Assembly (NCBI GenBank): GCA_030407085.1
Contig: CM059582.1
Coordinates: 14,675,501-14,739,500, forward strand
Direction of reading: 5' to 3'
Source: Trichopria drosophilae
Taxonomy: Eukaryota; Arthropoda; Insecta; Hymenoptera; Diapriidae
Length of the DNA: 64,000 bases
Shown: piece by piece, positions 1-12,900 of the stretch
How the letters are laid out: each line of letters begins with the position of its first letter
Position numbering within the stretch: the stretch's first letter is position 1
Notes under the pieces: model-generated
Seen by the model: only the letters and a program-made list of their open reading frames with translations
What the model was told of the DNA's origin: nothing
The model's database searches: none
Program-made: the position numbers and the translations under genes

Positions 1-597
1 TGGCGACAAAATATGGGAAATTAATGGTTATAATTTTTGTTGAAAAGGCTGATATCTAATCGCATCTATGCGACATCGCTTTTGGATTTACGCGCCATCT
101 AACGGTCAAAATAAGTTGTATTTATTTAATACAGTCTATTCTCCATGTTAATAGTGTAAATTTTAACATACATTAAGTAGTTATTGAGCACATCCAAATG
201 AAATTAAAAACTTACCTATAAGATATATTTAATCAGGTGAAATCAATTTAGAAAGGAAGGAAATTTTCTTCCGTTTCTTTAGGTGTAATTTTATCTTAAA
301 ATGGAGTGTATTTTCTTGAGATACAAAACACTTAAATTTATTCCGTCATTTTGAAGCCATTTTGGAATTTTTAAAATAAAATTTATTTTTTTTCTTAAAC
401 TTTAGTTTTCGAATTCTAATTGTACGATTTCGCAAGGCTGTGCAGCAATAAGTTTAAAAAATATGGATTGGAAAATTAGTATATGTGTTTTTAATTAATC
501 CCAATAAAATTATCAAGTAGTCAGTTTTTTTGCTAGTAAATAGCATAACATTACTAATTCATTAGTAGAATTCTACTAATCTAAAAATATGTCATTG

Positions 598-768
598 CAC
601 ACGTTCAAAACGCAGACATTTCAAAATGCACACATATTTTCAAAGTATTTTTTGAAATGTTTGTTTTTTGAATGTCTGTTTCTTGAAATGTCTGTTTTTT
701 TAATGTCGGGGTTTTGAAGTGTCTGTTTTGTGATTTGTCGGATTTTTGAGGTGCACCCTCAGTTTACT
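598..768. repeat. TGTCTG/T-run dispersed repeat, copy 1
   Basis: Alternating T-runs and TGTCTG/TGTCGG words with a spacing of about 17-20 bases, for example TTTTTGAATGTCTG and GAAGTGTCTGTTTTGTGATT. Its left end carries the same words in reverse complement (CGCAGACATTTC), giving a foldback layout. The right end GGATTTTTGAGGTGCACCC is nearly identical to the copy at 5056-5168. Confidence 0.65.
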
Positions 769-2039
769 AGTTCGTAGAATTAGTAATAAATTAGTATATC
801 AAACTTTCTATTAGTACAAATTATTACTAATTCAATTGGTAACCCAATTTTTGTTTTCTTTTTAGTCGTTTTGAATTACGTCAGATTTAGAGAGCTTCAT
901 GGGATATCCTACAGATGCCTATTTCGTAACCTAAAACATGAACCTAAAAAAATATCTCATTGGATTGCATTCCCCCGTCGATGGTATGAGTGTCCAAAAA
1001 GATTTCGGGACATATTTTGGGTATAAGACGGGCAGCCAAATTTTTCAGATAGGGCAGGAAATAAATACTCATCGGACCTTAATTGGACAGGTCAGATTGC
1101 ATATATAGTAATCGTGACTTAATTAAAATAAACATAAGGATACTGCTTTCCCACGATGGCTTGGAATCCAAACGAATGTAGGTGAATTATATGGTTGCTG
1201 TCCAAAAAAATGGATGAGAATGTCAAGCAATTTGCAGTAAGAAAATGTTTTGTAACGAAGCATTCTGCATTCATAGTTATTTGACTTCAGATCAACCCAC
1301 AATAGTATAACACTAATATCAAATCACCACAATTTACAAAGACAAGAAGATAGTTTTCTGATGTAATCAGAGTAATTCAAGAGATCTCTCGATTTAGTAC
1401 AATTCCTAACTTTAAATCATACCCATCATCTCGAGAATAGATGATCTTCAATTAGTCTCTATCACAACAGTCACTTCTATAATGAGACTATAAGTAGGTA
1501 GACAGTGCTCCTACTAATTCAGACATTAGCTAAAAAGTTGTAGATTGCTAATAACCCTATCTTTCACCTTTCAAAAGACGTATTCTTCCGATGTTCAACA
1601 TTCCCATCATTCAGCAATATAGTAATTAACTTTTTGACTTAACGCCATCTATTTTTAGCAATGAATACCTTTACGACTTTTCTGAAAGTTATTAATATCT
1701 AAAGGAGTTACATTTATAGCATTGCGATTTACGTTGATTATCGTAAATCGGATCGCTCTTTGTCTAGGTTTGCTTACATATAGTAGTTGCAAAACGCAAA
1801 TCAGTTCATGCAACGACATTAAAGAGCAAGACTGGTTCGAGTATTTCGTAATTGGTTCGTCGCATGTACAAGAAAACCTCGATTTCCCGTGGTCAGCGAA
1901 AAGTGGATGCTCGTAGTTTCGAAATGGAGAGGGATGGATGCTCGCGGGTGCAATAAATCCTCTCAAGTGACTGTGGCATCGATTGCGTCGTCCATAAGGA
2001 AGAGGAGGAAGAGTTTCAGACAAACGCACGCTACGTTAA

Positions 2040-2200
2040 TGAGAGAAAAGTCAGCTGGAAGAAAAAGTACTGGAGTGAGACACCAAAAAAAGAAAAAAAA
2101 AGGAAAAGAAAGGGACGACTCAAAAAAGTGGGGGAAAAGGCTAGTTTGGAATGAGAAAAGAGGGGTTTTTTAAGAGGGAGACAGAAATAAATGAGGATGG
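2040..2200 (+). repeat. Long purine-rich tract
   Basis: A stretch in which the plus strand is almost entirely A and G, including GAAAAAGTACTGG, a 17-base A/G run around 2085-2110 and GAGAAAAGAGGGG. Such strand-asymmetric purine tracts can form triplexes but may simply be low-complexity intron. Confidence 0.5.
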
Positions 2201-2945
2201 TATGAGAGCAACAAGGTGCAACGATCTGCAGCAGGTAGCGTGCAATATCCTGTGAGAGAAGGCGTAAGACGCGCGACTCACGAGTGCCGACATTCACCGA
2301 CCTATATTTTTTCTACTGTGTTTATACAATATGTATAATGTGTATCGGTGGTGGCACACTGGATAACGTCTCGTGTTGGGCAGATGAAATTCAGAAGTAA
2401 AAGTTACGCTGGAGAAAAATGCCAGCGTTCGAGATTACATCCAGTTTAAAGCGTGAAATACGCAGACACCATATTAACATAAAAAAAGTAAAAATCAGCC
2501 ATTTGATAAACGATTCAATCAACGACTGCCATGAAATTGCCAATTATGGTACGGCTGCACATTGCGCTTAATTCAAGCGATAAAAAAGGAGTTTAAGTGT
2601 ACATAATACAATTAGCCGCGGTATGGGTGATTTTCAAGTTGCAATGCAGTGTCGTTGAAAGTAGACTTGGAAGGAATTGACGATTATAAACATTATAATT
2701 TCGCATTCCAATGACTGGCTGTTTAGAATTGTTTGAGATGATTAGGCTAAGCAAGTTTGTTTGTTATTAGGAGCAAGTAGTAAAAAATGTATGAAATGTT
2801 TTTATAGTATATGAGGCGACCATTCTGATCTCTATTTTATGAACCCAGAGACACTTATTTGTGACTAACTATTATTGTAGACTATTGTCTACATTGATGG
2901 TTAAAAATGTAAATATTCAAAGAGAAGAATGAGAAAAGTATTTGA

Positions 2946-3390
2946 ATAGTTCTTCTCTTATTCTAATTTGGTCAGTCAGGGTAGATGAAAGTCATCTTAT
3001 TTTATTAAAATTTTCTGCTCATTTGCTGTTTCACTTTTATCCCTCTTTTTCATGGCGCATGCGCAGTTTTGTGCGTACGGTGCAGCATACTGTTACGTTA
3101 AAAGCGAGTGTGTGACTATCCTATCCCCCCCCCCCTGCGCAATAGAGGTAGCCTGCGCATGCGTGTGGAATATTATTAGTGGCACGTACTGCGGCGGAGG
3201 GGGAAACGGTCCCATCCCTCATGCGGCTCTTAAAGAGAATCAGGCATGAACCGACCCGATCTTTAGTAGACGGTCGCGCTGTAAAGACATACAGTAGTCC
3301 TTCTCTTATTCTAATTTCCCCCTCTCCCCACTTCTCACATTCGCTGTTTCATTTGTTCTCTTACTCTCTCTTTGGCGCATGCATATTTCA
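2946..3390. repeat. Direct repeat pair flanking a CpG-containing spacer
   Basis: 2946-3069 and 3295-3390 share TCTTCTCTTATTCTAATTT, GCTGTTTCA and TGGCGCATGC in the same order. The spacer holds a C-run and a second GCGCATGCG word, and ends TACAGTAGTCC, which resembles the ends of the pogo-like elements elsewhere in the window. Probably a duplicated or nested small transposon. Confidence 0.55.
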
Positions 3391-3689
3391 CTAAAATGCT
3401 CTTAATGAAAAATATATATACATATATATATTCGTTTTCGGCGTTTGTTATTAAAAAGTATAACGAATTTAGATATATTCATAATAGCTATACAAGCCCA
3501 TCAGCACAGTACATCATTATCATATTAAAATATACTAGAAAACCCACCGAAAAGTGAAATAGTTATAAAGGTTAAGTTGGTTAGATAAGGTGACATTCGG
3601 TTTTGTTAGGTCAAGAAGTTGTAAGTCTGAGAATTATAATGAGTATTGTAGAATATATTTTCTCACCATTGTACCAAATAGATTAAGTT

Positions 3690-3735
3690 AGGTTAGCTTA
3701 TGTTAGGTTAGGTTAGATTAGGTTAGGTTTGATCA
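3690..3735 (+). repeat. TTAGG-type interspersed repeat
   Basis: Degenerate GTTAGGTTAGGTTAG units over about 45 bases, with looser copies from about 3570. TTAGG is the usual insect telomere unit, and short interstitial stretches of it are widespread in insect genomes. There is no sign of a chromosome end here. Confidence 0.7.
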
Positions 3736-3850
3736 GGAAGTTGTTTACAGCTACGCATTCCAATAAGAATTAAACAATTTACTATGCTTATTATATTAGT
3801 TTTAATAAGAGAACATTTTCAGCTTCTAAGATGTGTCAGTTTCATTTAAC

Positions 3851-4106
3851 TATACAGGAGTCCCGGTACATTTGCCAGCTCGGTGCCTCGCCATCCTTTC
3901 CCGTCTCCTTATATTTGTCAAAAGATGGGGAGCGCCGCTTCTCCCACTCTCCTCAGTCGCGTTATGTTCGTGACGTCACAGCAAGCCCTCCTGAGCGCGT
4001 AAGGTGGGGGAAAAATAGAGCGACGACAGGTAAACGAAGACGGAACCGGGTAAATATAATGGGATGTAAATATAGCGAGACGCAAATATACCAGGACTCT
4101 ACTATA
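3851..4106. mobile_element. Small inverted-repeat transposon (pogo-like MITE)
   Basis: About 256 bases. The left end TATACAGGAGTCCCGGTACA matches the reverse complement of the right end (TATAGTAGAGTCCTGGTATA) over about 26 bases with a few mismatches. It is flanked by TA, as expected for IS630-Tc1-mariner/pogo insertions. The interior is GC-richer than the surroundings and codes for nothing recognised, so it is non-autonomous. Confidence 0.65.
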
Positions 4107-5055
4107 CATTGCTTTTGAATTATGCTCGATTTATTAAAGTCATTTTTTCGCACTGTTTTTCGTAAATTATTTCAAAATACAGCCATAAAAAACTGTAAAT
4201 GTTAGATTTGAAAAATGTTACTACTTTTGTAAATAATATTATAACACGTATCTAACATCATTAAATATAGAGTACGTATTATAAATAGCAAGTGCAGACA
4301 CACATTTTTTTTATTGCATTTTTTAGTTATTTAGGGTCTGAAACGTCGACATTTGGTGAAAAACTATGTTCAGGTGTAATTTTTGTTGTCGAGCTTGCCA
4401 AATTCAATACTTGGTCCTGACCTACAGTCTTCGAGCAGTGAAATCAATAAATCGAACATAATTCCAAGGCAAATGTGTATACATAAATGAAATCAACGCG
4501 ACTGAGAGACCCAAAATCATCTCTTTGATCCCGATTTTTTACTTTTTCTGCTGGTACCTGGGAGATGAGACAAATTTTTTAATTTAACCAATATTCCGCA
4601 GGGCTAATTTCATATTTTTAAAGAGGTACTGTATATTATTTAGATTGTCAATTTGTAATCCGAATGAGGGCTTCATTTAAAAATGGTCGAATTTTGAATT
4701 CGAAGATTGTACATTTAGGACTTTGACTTGATTTTGGAAATTCAAAATAGCAAATCCAATTGAGGTGACCAAAACTTAAAAAAAATGAACTGGTATTTAA
4801 TATATTGAGGTTTTCGAAGTCACATTGGATCCGAGATTTTGAATTTCCAAAATTTAATAACGAATTTGAATTCAGCGGCCTTAAAAACAATCTACACAAA
4901 AATATACCAGAAATATTTTAATCAAACGCAAAAAATTCTATATCAATAGCGGAATTTAGAAGACGCCATTTTGTAGTTTAAATAATATTATTGACCGACT
5001 TTTAATAAAATTTGTTTTTGTCAAATCAGTTTGACCCCGCGTATTATTTATTAAG

Positions 5056-5168
5056 CACATTTATTTTGAAACGTCTGTTTTTTTGAATGTCTGGTTTTTT
5101 AATGTCTGGTTTTTAATGTCGAGTTTTTGAAGTGTCTGTTTTGTGATTGCCGGGGTTTTGAGGTGCTC
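5056..5168. repeat. TGTCTG/T-run dispersed repeat, copy 2
   Basis: Same words and same right end as the copy at 598-768: GAATGTCTGGTTTTTTAATG, then GAAGTGTCTGTTTTGTGATT and a final GGGGTTTTGAGGTGCTCCC. Direct orientation relative to copy 1. Confidence 0.65.
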
Positions 5169-5224
5169 CCGAAACACGTTAGATTGGATATAATAAATAG
5201 GGTTTTAAGATAGGCTTGATTTCT

Positions 5225-5318
5225 TCAATAAATATAAATTTTATGGGCTCTGCCTACCACTTGTAAAAATTTTTTATTTTTTTTCAAGTGGTAGGCCCAT
5301 AAAATTTATATTTATTGA
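5225..5318. repeat. Near-perfect palindrome with 34-base arms
   Basis: Left arm 5225-5263 and right arm 5285-5318 are reverse complements (TCAATAAATATAAATTTTAT ... CTACCACTTG) apart from a five-base insertion in the left arm. The spacer is about 20 bases of T and A. Likely a short foldback element. Confidence 0.8.
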
Positions 5319-6761
5319 CGTTAGATTTGAGTTACAATGATAAGAATAATGGCTTTCTGAATTACGCATTAGATACTTGTCGCTTCTTCCATCAAAGTAC
5401 ACAATAGCCAGAATACTTAATTGATAATTGTAAATAAGTTTCCCTGCATTCATTACATAGAGACCGTTTCAATAATCACAATTGTCTCAGAAATCCTTTT
5501 ATATTATAAAATGCCTGTAAAAATTCGACTATATTATGAAAACACTCTTCTTGTTTACCCTAAGATCATACTATTCTTTCGTAATTTACCAAAAACCACG
5601 TAGGAAACTCCTGATTACCAAACTTAATCTAAAAATATTCTGCCATTTATTGAAATGTAAAATTCTAGGGTCGAATCTCAATTCATGACTAATTTCAACG
5701 TCATGACTAGTTTCAACAACGATCGAAAATGAAAAAATTCAATTTATTTTGTATAAGGCATTTGTATCGAATATGGAAAACAATGGAGTTTCCTCTAGGT
5801 GCGCTAAATAGGTTCGCAATAAAAAAATTCAGTGTGAAAAAATGCGCAACATTTAATTGAAGTACGCATCTAATGAGTTGCGATTATAGAGAGTGAAAGC
5901 TGGCTATGAAATTCATTAAGACTGCAAAGATTATCTACACTGTTGTTTTATAATAGTCAACGACTACTTCAATACTTCATTGGAACAACGATATTACTTT
6001 TGGATTTTAGCGCCATCTACCGTCTCAAAGAAATAATTGATACATTTAACGGTTAAAAAGAAACTATTTCTTTAGGCAACTATACATTTCTTGTGGTTTA
6101 TTTAAATATTTAACCCAATATGGCAATCCAAATATAAAAATGATTTTTTTCAGTGAAATATTTCTACAATTCAATGTTCCAATGTTTCATGTCAATAAAA
6201 ATAGTTTTCCATGTACTTTCTTGTCAATAATGAATTGGACGTGAGCATGGCAAAATTTTGGAATTCAAACAAGACGACGGAATTTTTAGAGGTTACTAAT
6301 CAGTCATCTTGTTGATTTGAAACTATAGTATACTGGATTAAAATATTAAAATACTTCTCTTTGATATAATATCTTTTTCGCCGAATCGGTCGCAAAATTC
6401 AATTTTATGCTCCCATTGGCGGGCGTAAAATTGCCTTATACATTCCCCACAATTAAATAGTTATAATAATAATTCCCCACCCTTCGGATTTTAAATTTAA
6501 AAACAAAAAAAACGAATTTCTTAAGAGAATAATGTTTTGTCGGTTCTCGTACGTGACAACAACCAAGCGAGCGCAAAATTTCATTTTGCGCCCTTAACAC
6601 GAAAACTACTATTAATCTTTTCGGATTTTTAGTAGTCTAATTTAGAAATTCTGTAGATTTTAACAATCTGCTAATCGAATACCGCTAAATGATCAAAGTT
6701 TCGTTAAATATTGTTTAGGTACAATGATTATAATAAATGCATTGTAAGAAACAGTACTTAC

Positions 6762-6989
6762 CACCAGTTTTTTGGATCTGCAATGGCGCTTGTTGTCTCA
6801 GCGTCTCTTTTTGATGGTAATACCTCATGCCTGCTGTATAAAGTGTCGTAGGAATAATGTGCCTTAAAGCGATTTCTTTTGCTGCTTCAGGTCCATCTTT
6901 TTCATTCCAAACTGGGCTCCCATTTCTCGTTGCAGCTTCAGCGAATGCCGTGTCCGTCGGGGCGAAAATTGTAAATTGTTTTATTCCCG
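6762..6989 (-). CDS. mfas: mfas exon 6: FAS1 domain 2, H1 motif to near the end
   Basis: 228 bases, entered in phase 1 after the acceptor CTATTACAG. It codes GIKQFTIFAPTDTAFAEA, the second H1 motif, followed by a spacer (NGSPVWNEKDGPEAAKE), IALRHIIPTTLYTAG and QAPLQIQKTG (residues 866-941). It stops at GGTG followed by a GTAAGT donor, before the H2 motif that must complete this domain. Scanning the minus strand of bases 1-6761 for an NGV(I/V)HV(I/V)D-like match found none, so the next exon is expected left of the window. Confidence 0.9.
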
Positions 6990-9900
6990 CTGTAATAGAA
7001 CACATTTTTTAAATAAATTTTTAATTTCTGGATACGATGAAATTAACATTTATGATTTTTGCTCTGAAATTTAGTTTTTATTTCAGAAATTGAAAGTCTT
7101 CATGTCAATATTTTACTTTCGCAGAGATAGTGAACTATTTTGTATATTAATTTTGTCGTTATTTACTTAGCGGAAAGTTTGTAAGTAGTTCATCGTCGAT
7201 GCGGTTGTTAGATACATTCGTTTGATATCTCCAAAGTGTCTTTTACAAGATTTTCCTTTCTTTTTTGTTCTTCCGAACTAAACTGTCGCTAGTCTTCATT
7301 TTCATATATGTAAATCCCGACACTAGTTTCATGTTCTCTACGAAAGTGCTTTCTATTAAGTAGCAATAAACATTAAATTTATGTCAATCACGTGTTTTTA
7401 TATTTTGAATTTTTTAACCTAATTAATATAGAACCTGAATAGAATTTGGTATTTAGTGTTGCCTTGCAACACATAAGTTTGCATTAGACATATTTGAATG
7501 CAACAGAAGTGTTTAATAAGAAATTCCATCATCCATTTTTTTGGTGATTGACACACAAATACCGATTTAGTGCATCGAAAATCAAGGTGCCCTAACGAAG
7601 GGTTGAAGGTGCAATAGTAACATGTTTCCGAGTAATCGAAAAAGAATTTTCTTTTCCGCAATTTGTTTCCTAAGTGAAAGTAGTTTTAATATGTAAGAAA
7701 TTTTTTGGAATAGCGGAATAAATAGGACCAAGTTCGGTGATCGAACTCAAATAAATAGATGTTATTTGGTCTTGATTCCAGCACCGATTTGTGCTCGCGG
7801 AGTGACCATTACCTTAAAAACTGAGCAAGTAACTTAATTATATAAATGTTTCCGAGTAGTAATCTAGTGATTTCATATTTCACAGCATTGCGATAGGCAG
7901 TACACGAAGAATGATTGTCACCAAAAAAATCCCTGGCTCCCATGACACCTTGAAATACGATGATATGTCACTAGATGACAACTGTCCAACATCTTACTTA
8001 ATAATGACTGGAACCAGTAATAATAAGATCTCTAAGGCATATTATTGTCCTATATAGCGCAATTGGTATTTGGATGTCAATCACCGACAAAATTAGTGAT
8101 CGCATTGGACCTTCATGTGCCAGTCACAACCATAACTAATGTTGGCATTGCTCTTTACAGTGTCAATAACCTATATTATAAGTTCTAATGCATGATCGAA
8201 ATTTTGTATTTTTTTATTAACAAAAATTTAAATGCCGGTAAAAATGCCAAATGCATATAATTGTATATCTATATGTATCGTTCATATGAGCGCTTAAGTA
8301 CGTTTGGCATTTTTACAATTTGGTATTTTTACTGGCCCCCCTGATGTCGAGTCTATTTATGTTTTTACTACAAACCAGTAGTGTCTATGAAAACTATTCT
8401 CTTCATTTTTTGTCGAACAATATTTAAACTACAATTTTCTATTAGTAATTCGAATAATTTAAAACAAATAGAGCGAGAGACCACGATACTATCCATTTAC
8501 TATCCTTCTTTTGTATTTCTGTATTGTGCAATGCTGCGCACGATCCATATATCTGTCATACTTCGCATATGAGAAACGTGGTGACTCGCAATATTACAGT
8601 CAAGAGTGCAAAATGTTGTGAAACTTATTGCAAACGTGTTATAAAAAAAATTTATGAACAAAAAATTGCATAAAGTATAGAGTACAAAACAAACAAAAAA
8701 CAATTAAAGAGAATAAGACAAAAAAGAATGTTATAAATAAGTAAACGTGTACGCTTTAAGTTTCTTCAAAATTTTAAATTTCAACAAGTCTGAGAATATA
8801 AATCATTCATTTTAATTTAAAATATTTTATGTATTATCCCCTATAAAATGTCACAAGTGTGAAATGTATGCATTTAATAGAACCAAAGATATGAGTGTTG
8901 AGAATTTAGTGTGTAAAAGGAAATTGCAAAAAAAAGAACGAAATTTCAGATGGCACACTTACTTATTACTCCGCAGTTTTTTATACTGGAAAAAACGGGT
9001 ATTCGACAATTTTATAAGTTCGAAAATTGGAAGCGTGGAAATGATGTAAATACTAGTTTTCAAATGATCAAATGTTGAAAACGATATAAATAATAGCACA
9101 ATAGAATAACAAGGTAGAAGAAGGATCCATTGCTATTTCTGAAAAGGGGTGCGGATCGAAAACCGACAATCAAAGAGCCGACACATAAATGACGGACAGT
9201 CATTTTTGGAAGTGTCAGTTTTTGGATTATTGGTTTTTTGAGCGGCGCTTTTTTTTTTTAGTAGAAGTGTCGATTTTTTACTGTCAGTTTTTTAACCTGT
9301 CCGCTTTTCGATTATCGACTTTTTTAATGAGTGAAGTCGGAAAATAACGAGAATTACCAAAAAGAAACAATGTTAAATTAACTAAAAGGTAGCAATAAGT
9401 CTTTTGTTAATGTTCAGAAATCAATGAAAAGAAAAAAAAAATAAGATTTATATATAAATGAAAAATGGTTATTTTAGATAATAATATAATCTATCATTTG
9501 TTGCCCTGTATGTTCAAAGTTAGATAATAAAATGTTTTTCAACATTCTTGTGGTTAGAGTCTCTGTTAGTTTAAAAGCAGGTTGGTTAGCAGGTTGTATT
9601 TTGGTTGCCTTTTCATAATTTCGATTGTCATTATTCGCAAACCTCGGTTCAAAGTATAATTTTTGTATTTTCTCATTTTTTAAGATACCATGCTTGGTAA
9701 CTGAGTTTCCGCATCATTTACATAAGGGAACCCAATAATGAATTGTATGCCATGTAAAGTATGACTAAAAAAAATTTATAATATTTTTTTTCTGACACAA
9801 TATCGGGTGGAAAATAACACAAAACAAACTGTTTGAAAAAAACATGAAAAAAACCATGAAAAAACACATGAAAAACTACGAAAAAACATGAAAAAACCAT

Positions 9901-12900
9901 GAAAATCCATAAAAAAACATGAAAAACCACGAAAAAACCATGAAAAAAGCTATGAAAAAAAACATGAAAAACCACGAAAAAAATATGAAAAATACATGAA
10001 AAAAACCATTAGTTGCAAAATGAAAAAATATTACTTTTCCGGCTCTTCTTAACAATTAAGGATATGGATTTTGTGAAATTTTAACTTTCAGAAATTAGTG
10101 TCTAAATTTATTATTTCTAAAAATGACAAAAAAGGCTTTTTCCTCCTTAAATTTAAATATTTTTTGACAATTATTTTTTGTTTGTTTGGATATTCCGACT
10201 CCCCATGCCCATGAAGGGTAGAAATATTACGAAAATTTATCTTTGGAAAAATTGGAGTGTCTACATTAGAGAAGACAAAAAATGCTTCATTTTCACAAAT
10301 TTGAATATTTTTCGATAATTCACTTTTTTTATTCCGAGACTCTATCCAAGAAATACTTTTATGGAAATTTATAATATTTATAATAAAATAACTTTTTGAA
10401 TATTTTAATTTTGTGCAAAATTACAATGTCAAAGATGAAGAAAAAGTTTCTTTTATCTTTTTTACTTTTTCTTGTCACCATTTATATATATATATATAGG
10501 TGAAGATTTAGATATGAGTCTTTTGAAACTTTCAGGATAACAGTATAAGATAAAAAAAAGCGATTTAAAAACTAAGCCATTCATTTATTTCTTCAAAATC
10601 TCAAAAATAAAAAAAATCTAAACATACCAAATGATAACATTACAAAAAGGTTCTTTTAGTCGAAAAACCCAACATTTAACCACGAAAAAATATTTCAAAT
10701 TAGCTATCCGTTACGCGATACTTACGAATTATAAACGTTAAATTTTACATAAGAGTATTAAAACGTAATTAAGTTTTTCGTGTTGAATCAGGAAGCAATT
10801 TGATGTTTTCGGCAAAACAGGTTCTTTCCAAATACAGCACGATATTTACGTTATGTATATACTTTCGTCTAATGTAATAGCAATTAAACAAAAAGGAAAA
10901 AAGTTATAAATGCCTTTAAAATTATTCTACATTAATGCATGTTAATTTCAAATCTTTTGAATTTGATAAGTATTACGAGAGACATTGACGTTTCCAAAAT
11001 CAATTTAATACCATTAGATTTTTAAAATGTTTTCTGCATATTATACATATAAATCCAGACTCCATTGTTATCCAGAACTTAGAATCGAATCGTAAATATA
11101 AATTCTTCTTTTAAGATCTTTCGGGAAAATGACAATATTTTAATTTTTTGAAAACTTTTCCGAGGTCATTTAAAGACGATCAAGAATTTTTTAAGTAGTT
11201 TTTGAAAATTTCTAACTACGTGTTATAAACAAAATTTTGTATTCAAATTAAAATTTCGAAAATGTATTTAGTAGGAGGAACATTTTTTTTATGTTTTTAA
11301 ATAAATAAAATATGCACATTACCACTTGAAAAAGACCTTGAAAAAATCTGAAAATGTATAGGTAAAATTCTGAGATAGTTTAGTTTCCCGAAAGATCTTG
11401 TAAAATATTTTTATTTTCATTCGTTAGTTTCTAATTATCTCAAAGATTTGCTGGATTTTTATACCAGAATTTTTAAAGAGGGAATTATTGATTTCATCCT
11501 TTCGATCTTCTTTGATTCTGATTTTGCAAAATTTGTTCCGATACCATTAAAAAATTTGGTAAACCTTTACAAAATGGGCATCCTCGCAAAAAAAAATTTA
11601 AGTACAGTATTTTCATGTAATTTTGCCCGCTGATTACGAATATGATCATAAAAATTGGGGGTCGGACGTACTGAAGCCGCTATCTTGAAAAAACATCCAA
11701 AAAACGGGTATTTTTGTAGTTTTTTACATTTATTTTAAAAAATACTAATCTGACAAAAAAATGTTTCAAACAAAAAATGTAGAGCAAAAAATTCTCTACA
11801 GAAAAGATACAATACATTTTTTTTGAAATACTAACGATAAGCTCGCAAATGAGTATTGAACGTGCTCAAAACGAGGTTCTGGGCATTTTCATTATATAGT
11901 CTTATGTAGTGCGATGGTTACAGGGACATTGAATGCTTCCTTAGGTTCGATCGTTACGTACATCTGGATGATTAGATATCAGGTCAGTAGAAAAAAGTGG
12001 GGTCTGGGGGGTGGAGCCGCACAGTACGTAAGCACTTCCTAGGTTCACGCAGTGGTAATTACAGAGACATGTATTTCACATGGGTTCGATTGTTACAAAC
12101 ATCTGTTGGTTAGAGGTTAGGCTAGTATAAAAACGGGGGGTCTGGGGGGCGGAGCCCCCCAGCACGCAAGCGCGTTTTAGGTTCACGCATTGGTAATTAT
12201 AGGGACACGCACTTCCCATGGGTTCAATTGTTACAAACATCTGTTGGATAGAGGTTACGCTAATGTGTGAAGTATATGACCCTATAATTACTATTGCTTG
12301 GGCCTCTGGAGCGCTTGCCCAGACCCCCCTTTTTTATACTAGCCTAACCTCTAACCATCAGATGTTTGTAATAATCAAACCCATGAAATGTATGTGTCCT
12401 TATAATGACGACTGCGTGGGCCCTTTGCGATTACGAAAAAAATTTATTCGACCATTTTTATACAAAATTTTACGCTCTACATTTTTTGCTGGAAACATTT
12501 TTTCGTATGATGCCTAATTTTCGAAATAAATCCAAAAAACTAAAAAAATACCCATTTTTTGGCAGTTTTTTCAAGATAGCGGCTTCAATGCGTCCGACCC
12601 CCAATTTTTATGATCATATTCGTAATCAGCGGGCAAAAATACATCGAAATAGTATAAATAAATTTTTTTGTGTGAGGATGCCCGTTTTGTAAAGGTTTAC
12701 CAAAAATTTAAACTGAAAAATTTTAATTTCATCGAATTTGAAAATAATTTGTATTAACTTGCAACTTTCCTTGCCTACAGATCCATCAACATCATTCCTC
12801 CTGGAAAACCAACTTGTGGCGAACGCAACACCACGAATCAGGTTTTCTGCCCGGAAAGCAGGAAGCGGTTTCCTCGTATATATTACTTGTATTATTAAAC

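Larger units (their letters stand above)
1..6761. other. Presumed next mfas intron: AT-rich, repeat remnants, no exon seen
   Basis: Intron sequence following exon 6. It contains two copies of a TGTCGG/T-run repeat, a direct repeat, one pogo-like element, a hairpin element and TTAGG-like stretches (listed separately). The motif CGCCATCTA recurs at about 93, 1643, 6011 and again at 14472; the copies near 70-105 and 5985-6025 share the longer context CTTTTGGATTT before it, so they are relics of one dispersed repeat. The open frames present are short, AT-driven and match nothing recognised. Confidence 0.5.

Noticed and set aside
1655..2029. 124-codon minus-strand frame in the presumed mfas intron
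   Set aside because: No FAS1 motif, no acceptor in the needed phase, and no other homology recognised.
3690..3735. Chromosome end at the TTAGG repeats
   Set aside because: Only a few degenerate units, embedded within continuous intron sequence on both sides.
9718..9975. Open frame rich in FFHVF on the minus strand
   Set aside because: It is the translation of the CATGAAAAAACCA minisatellite, not a gene.
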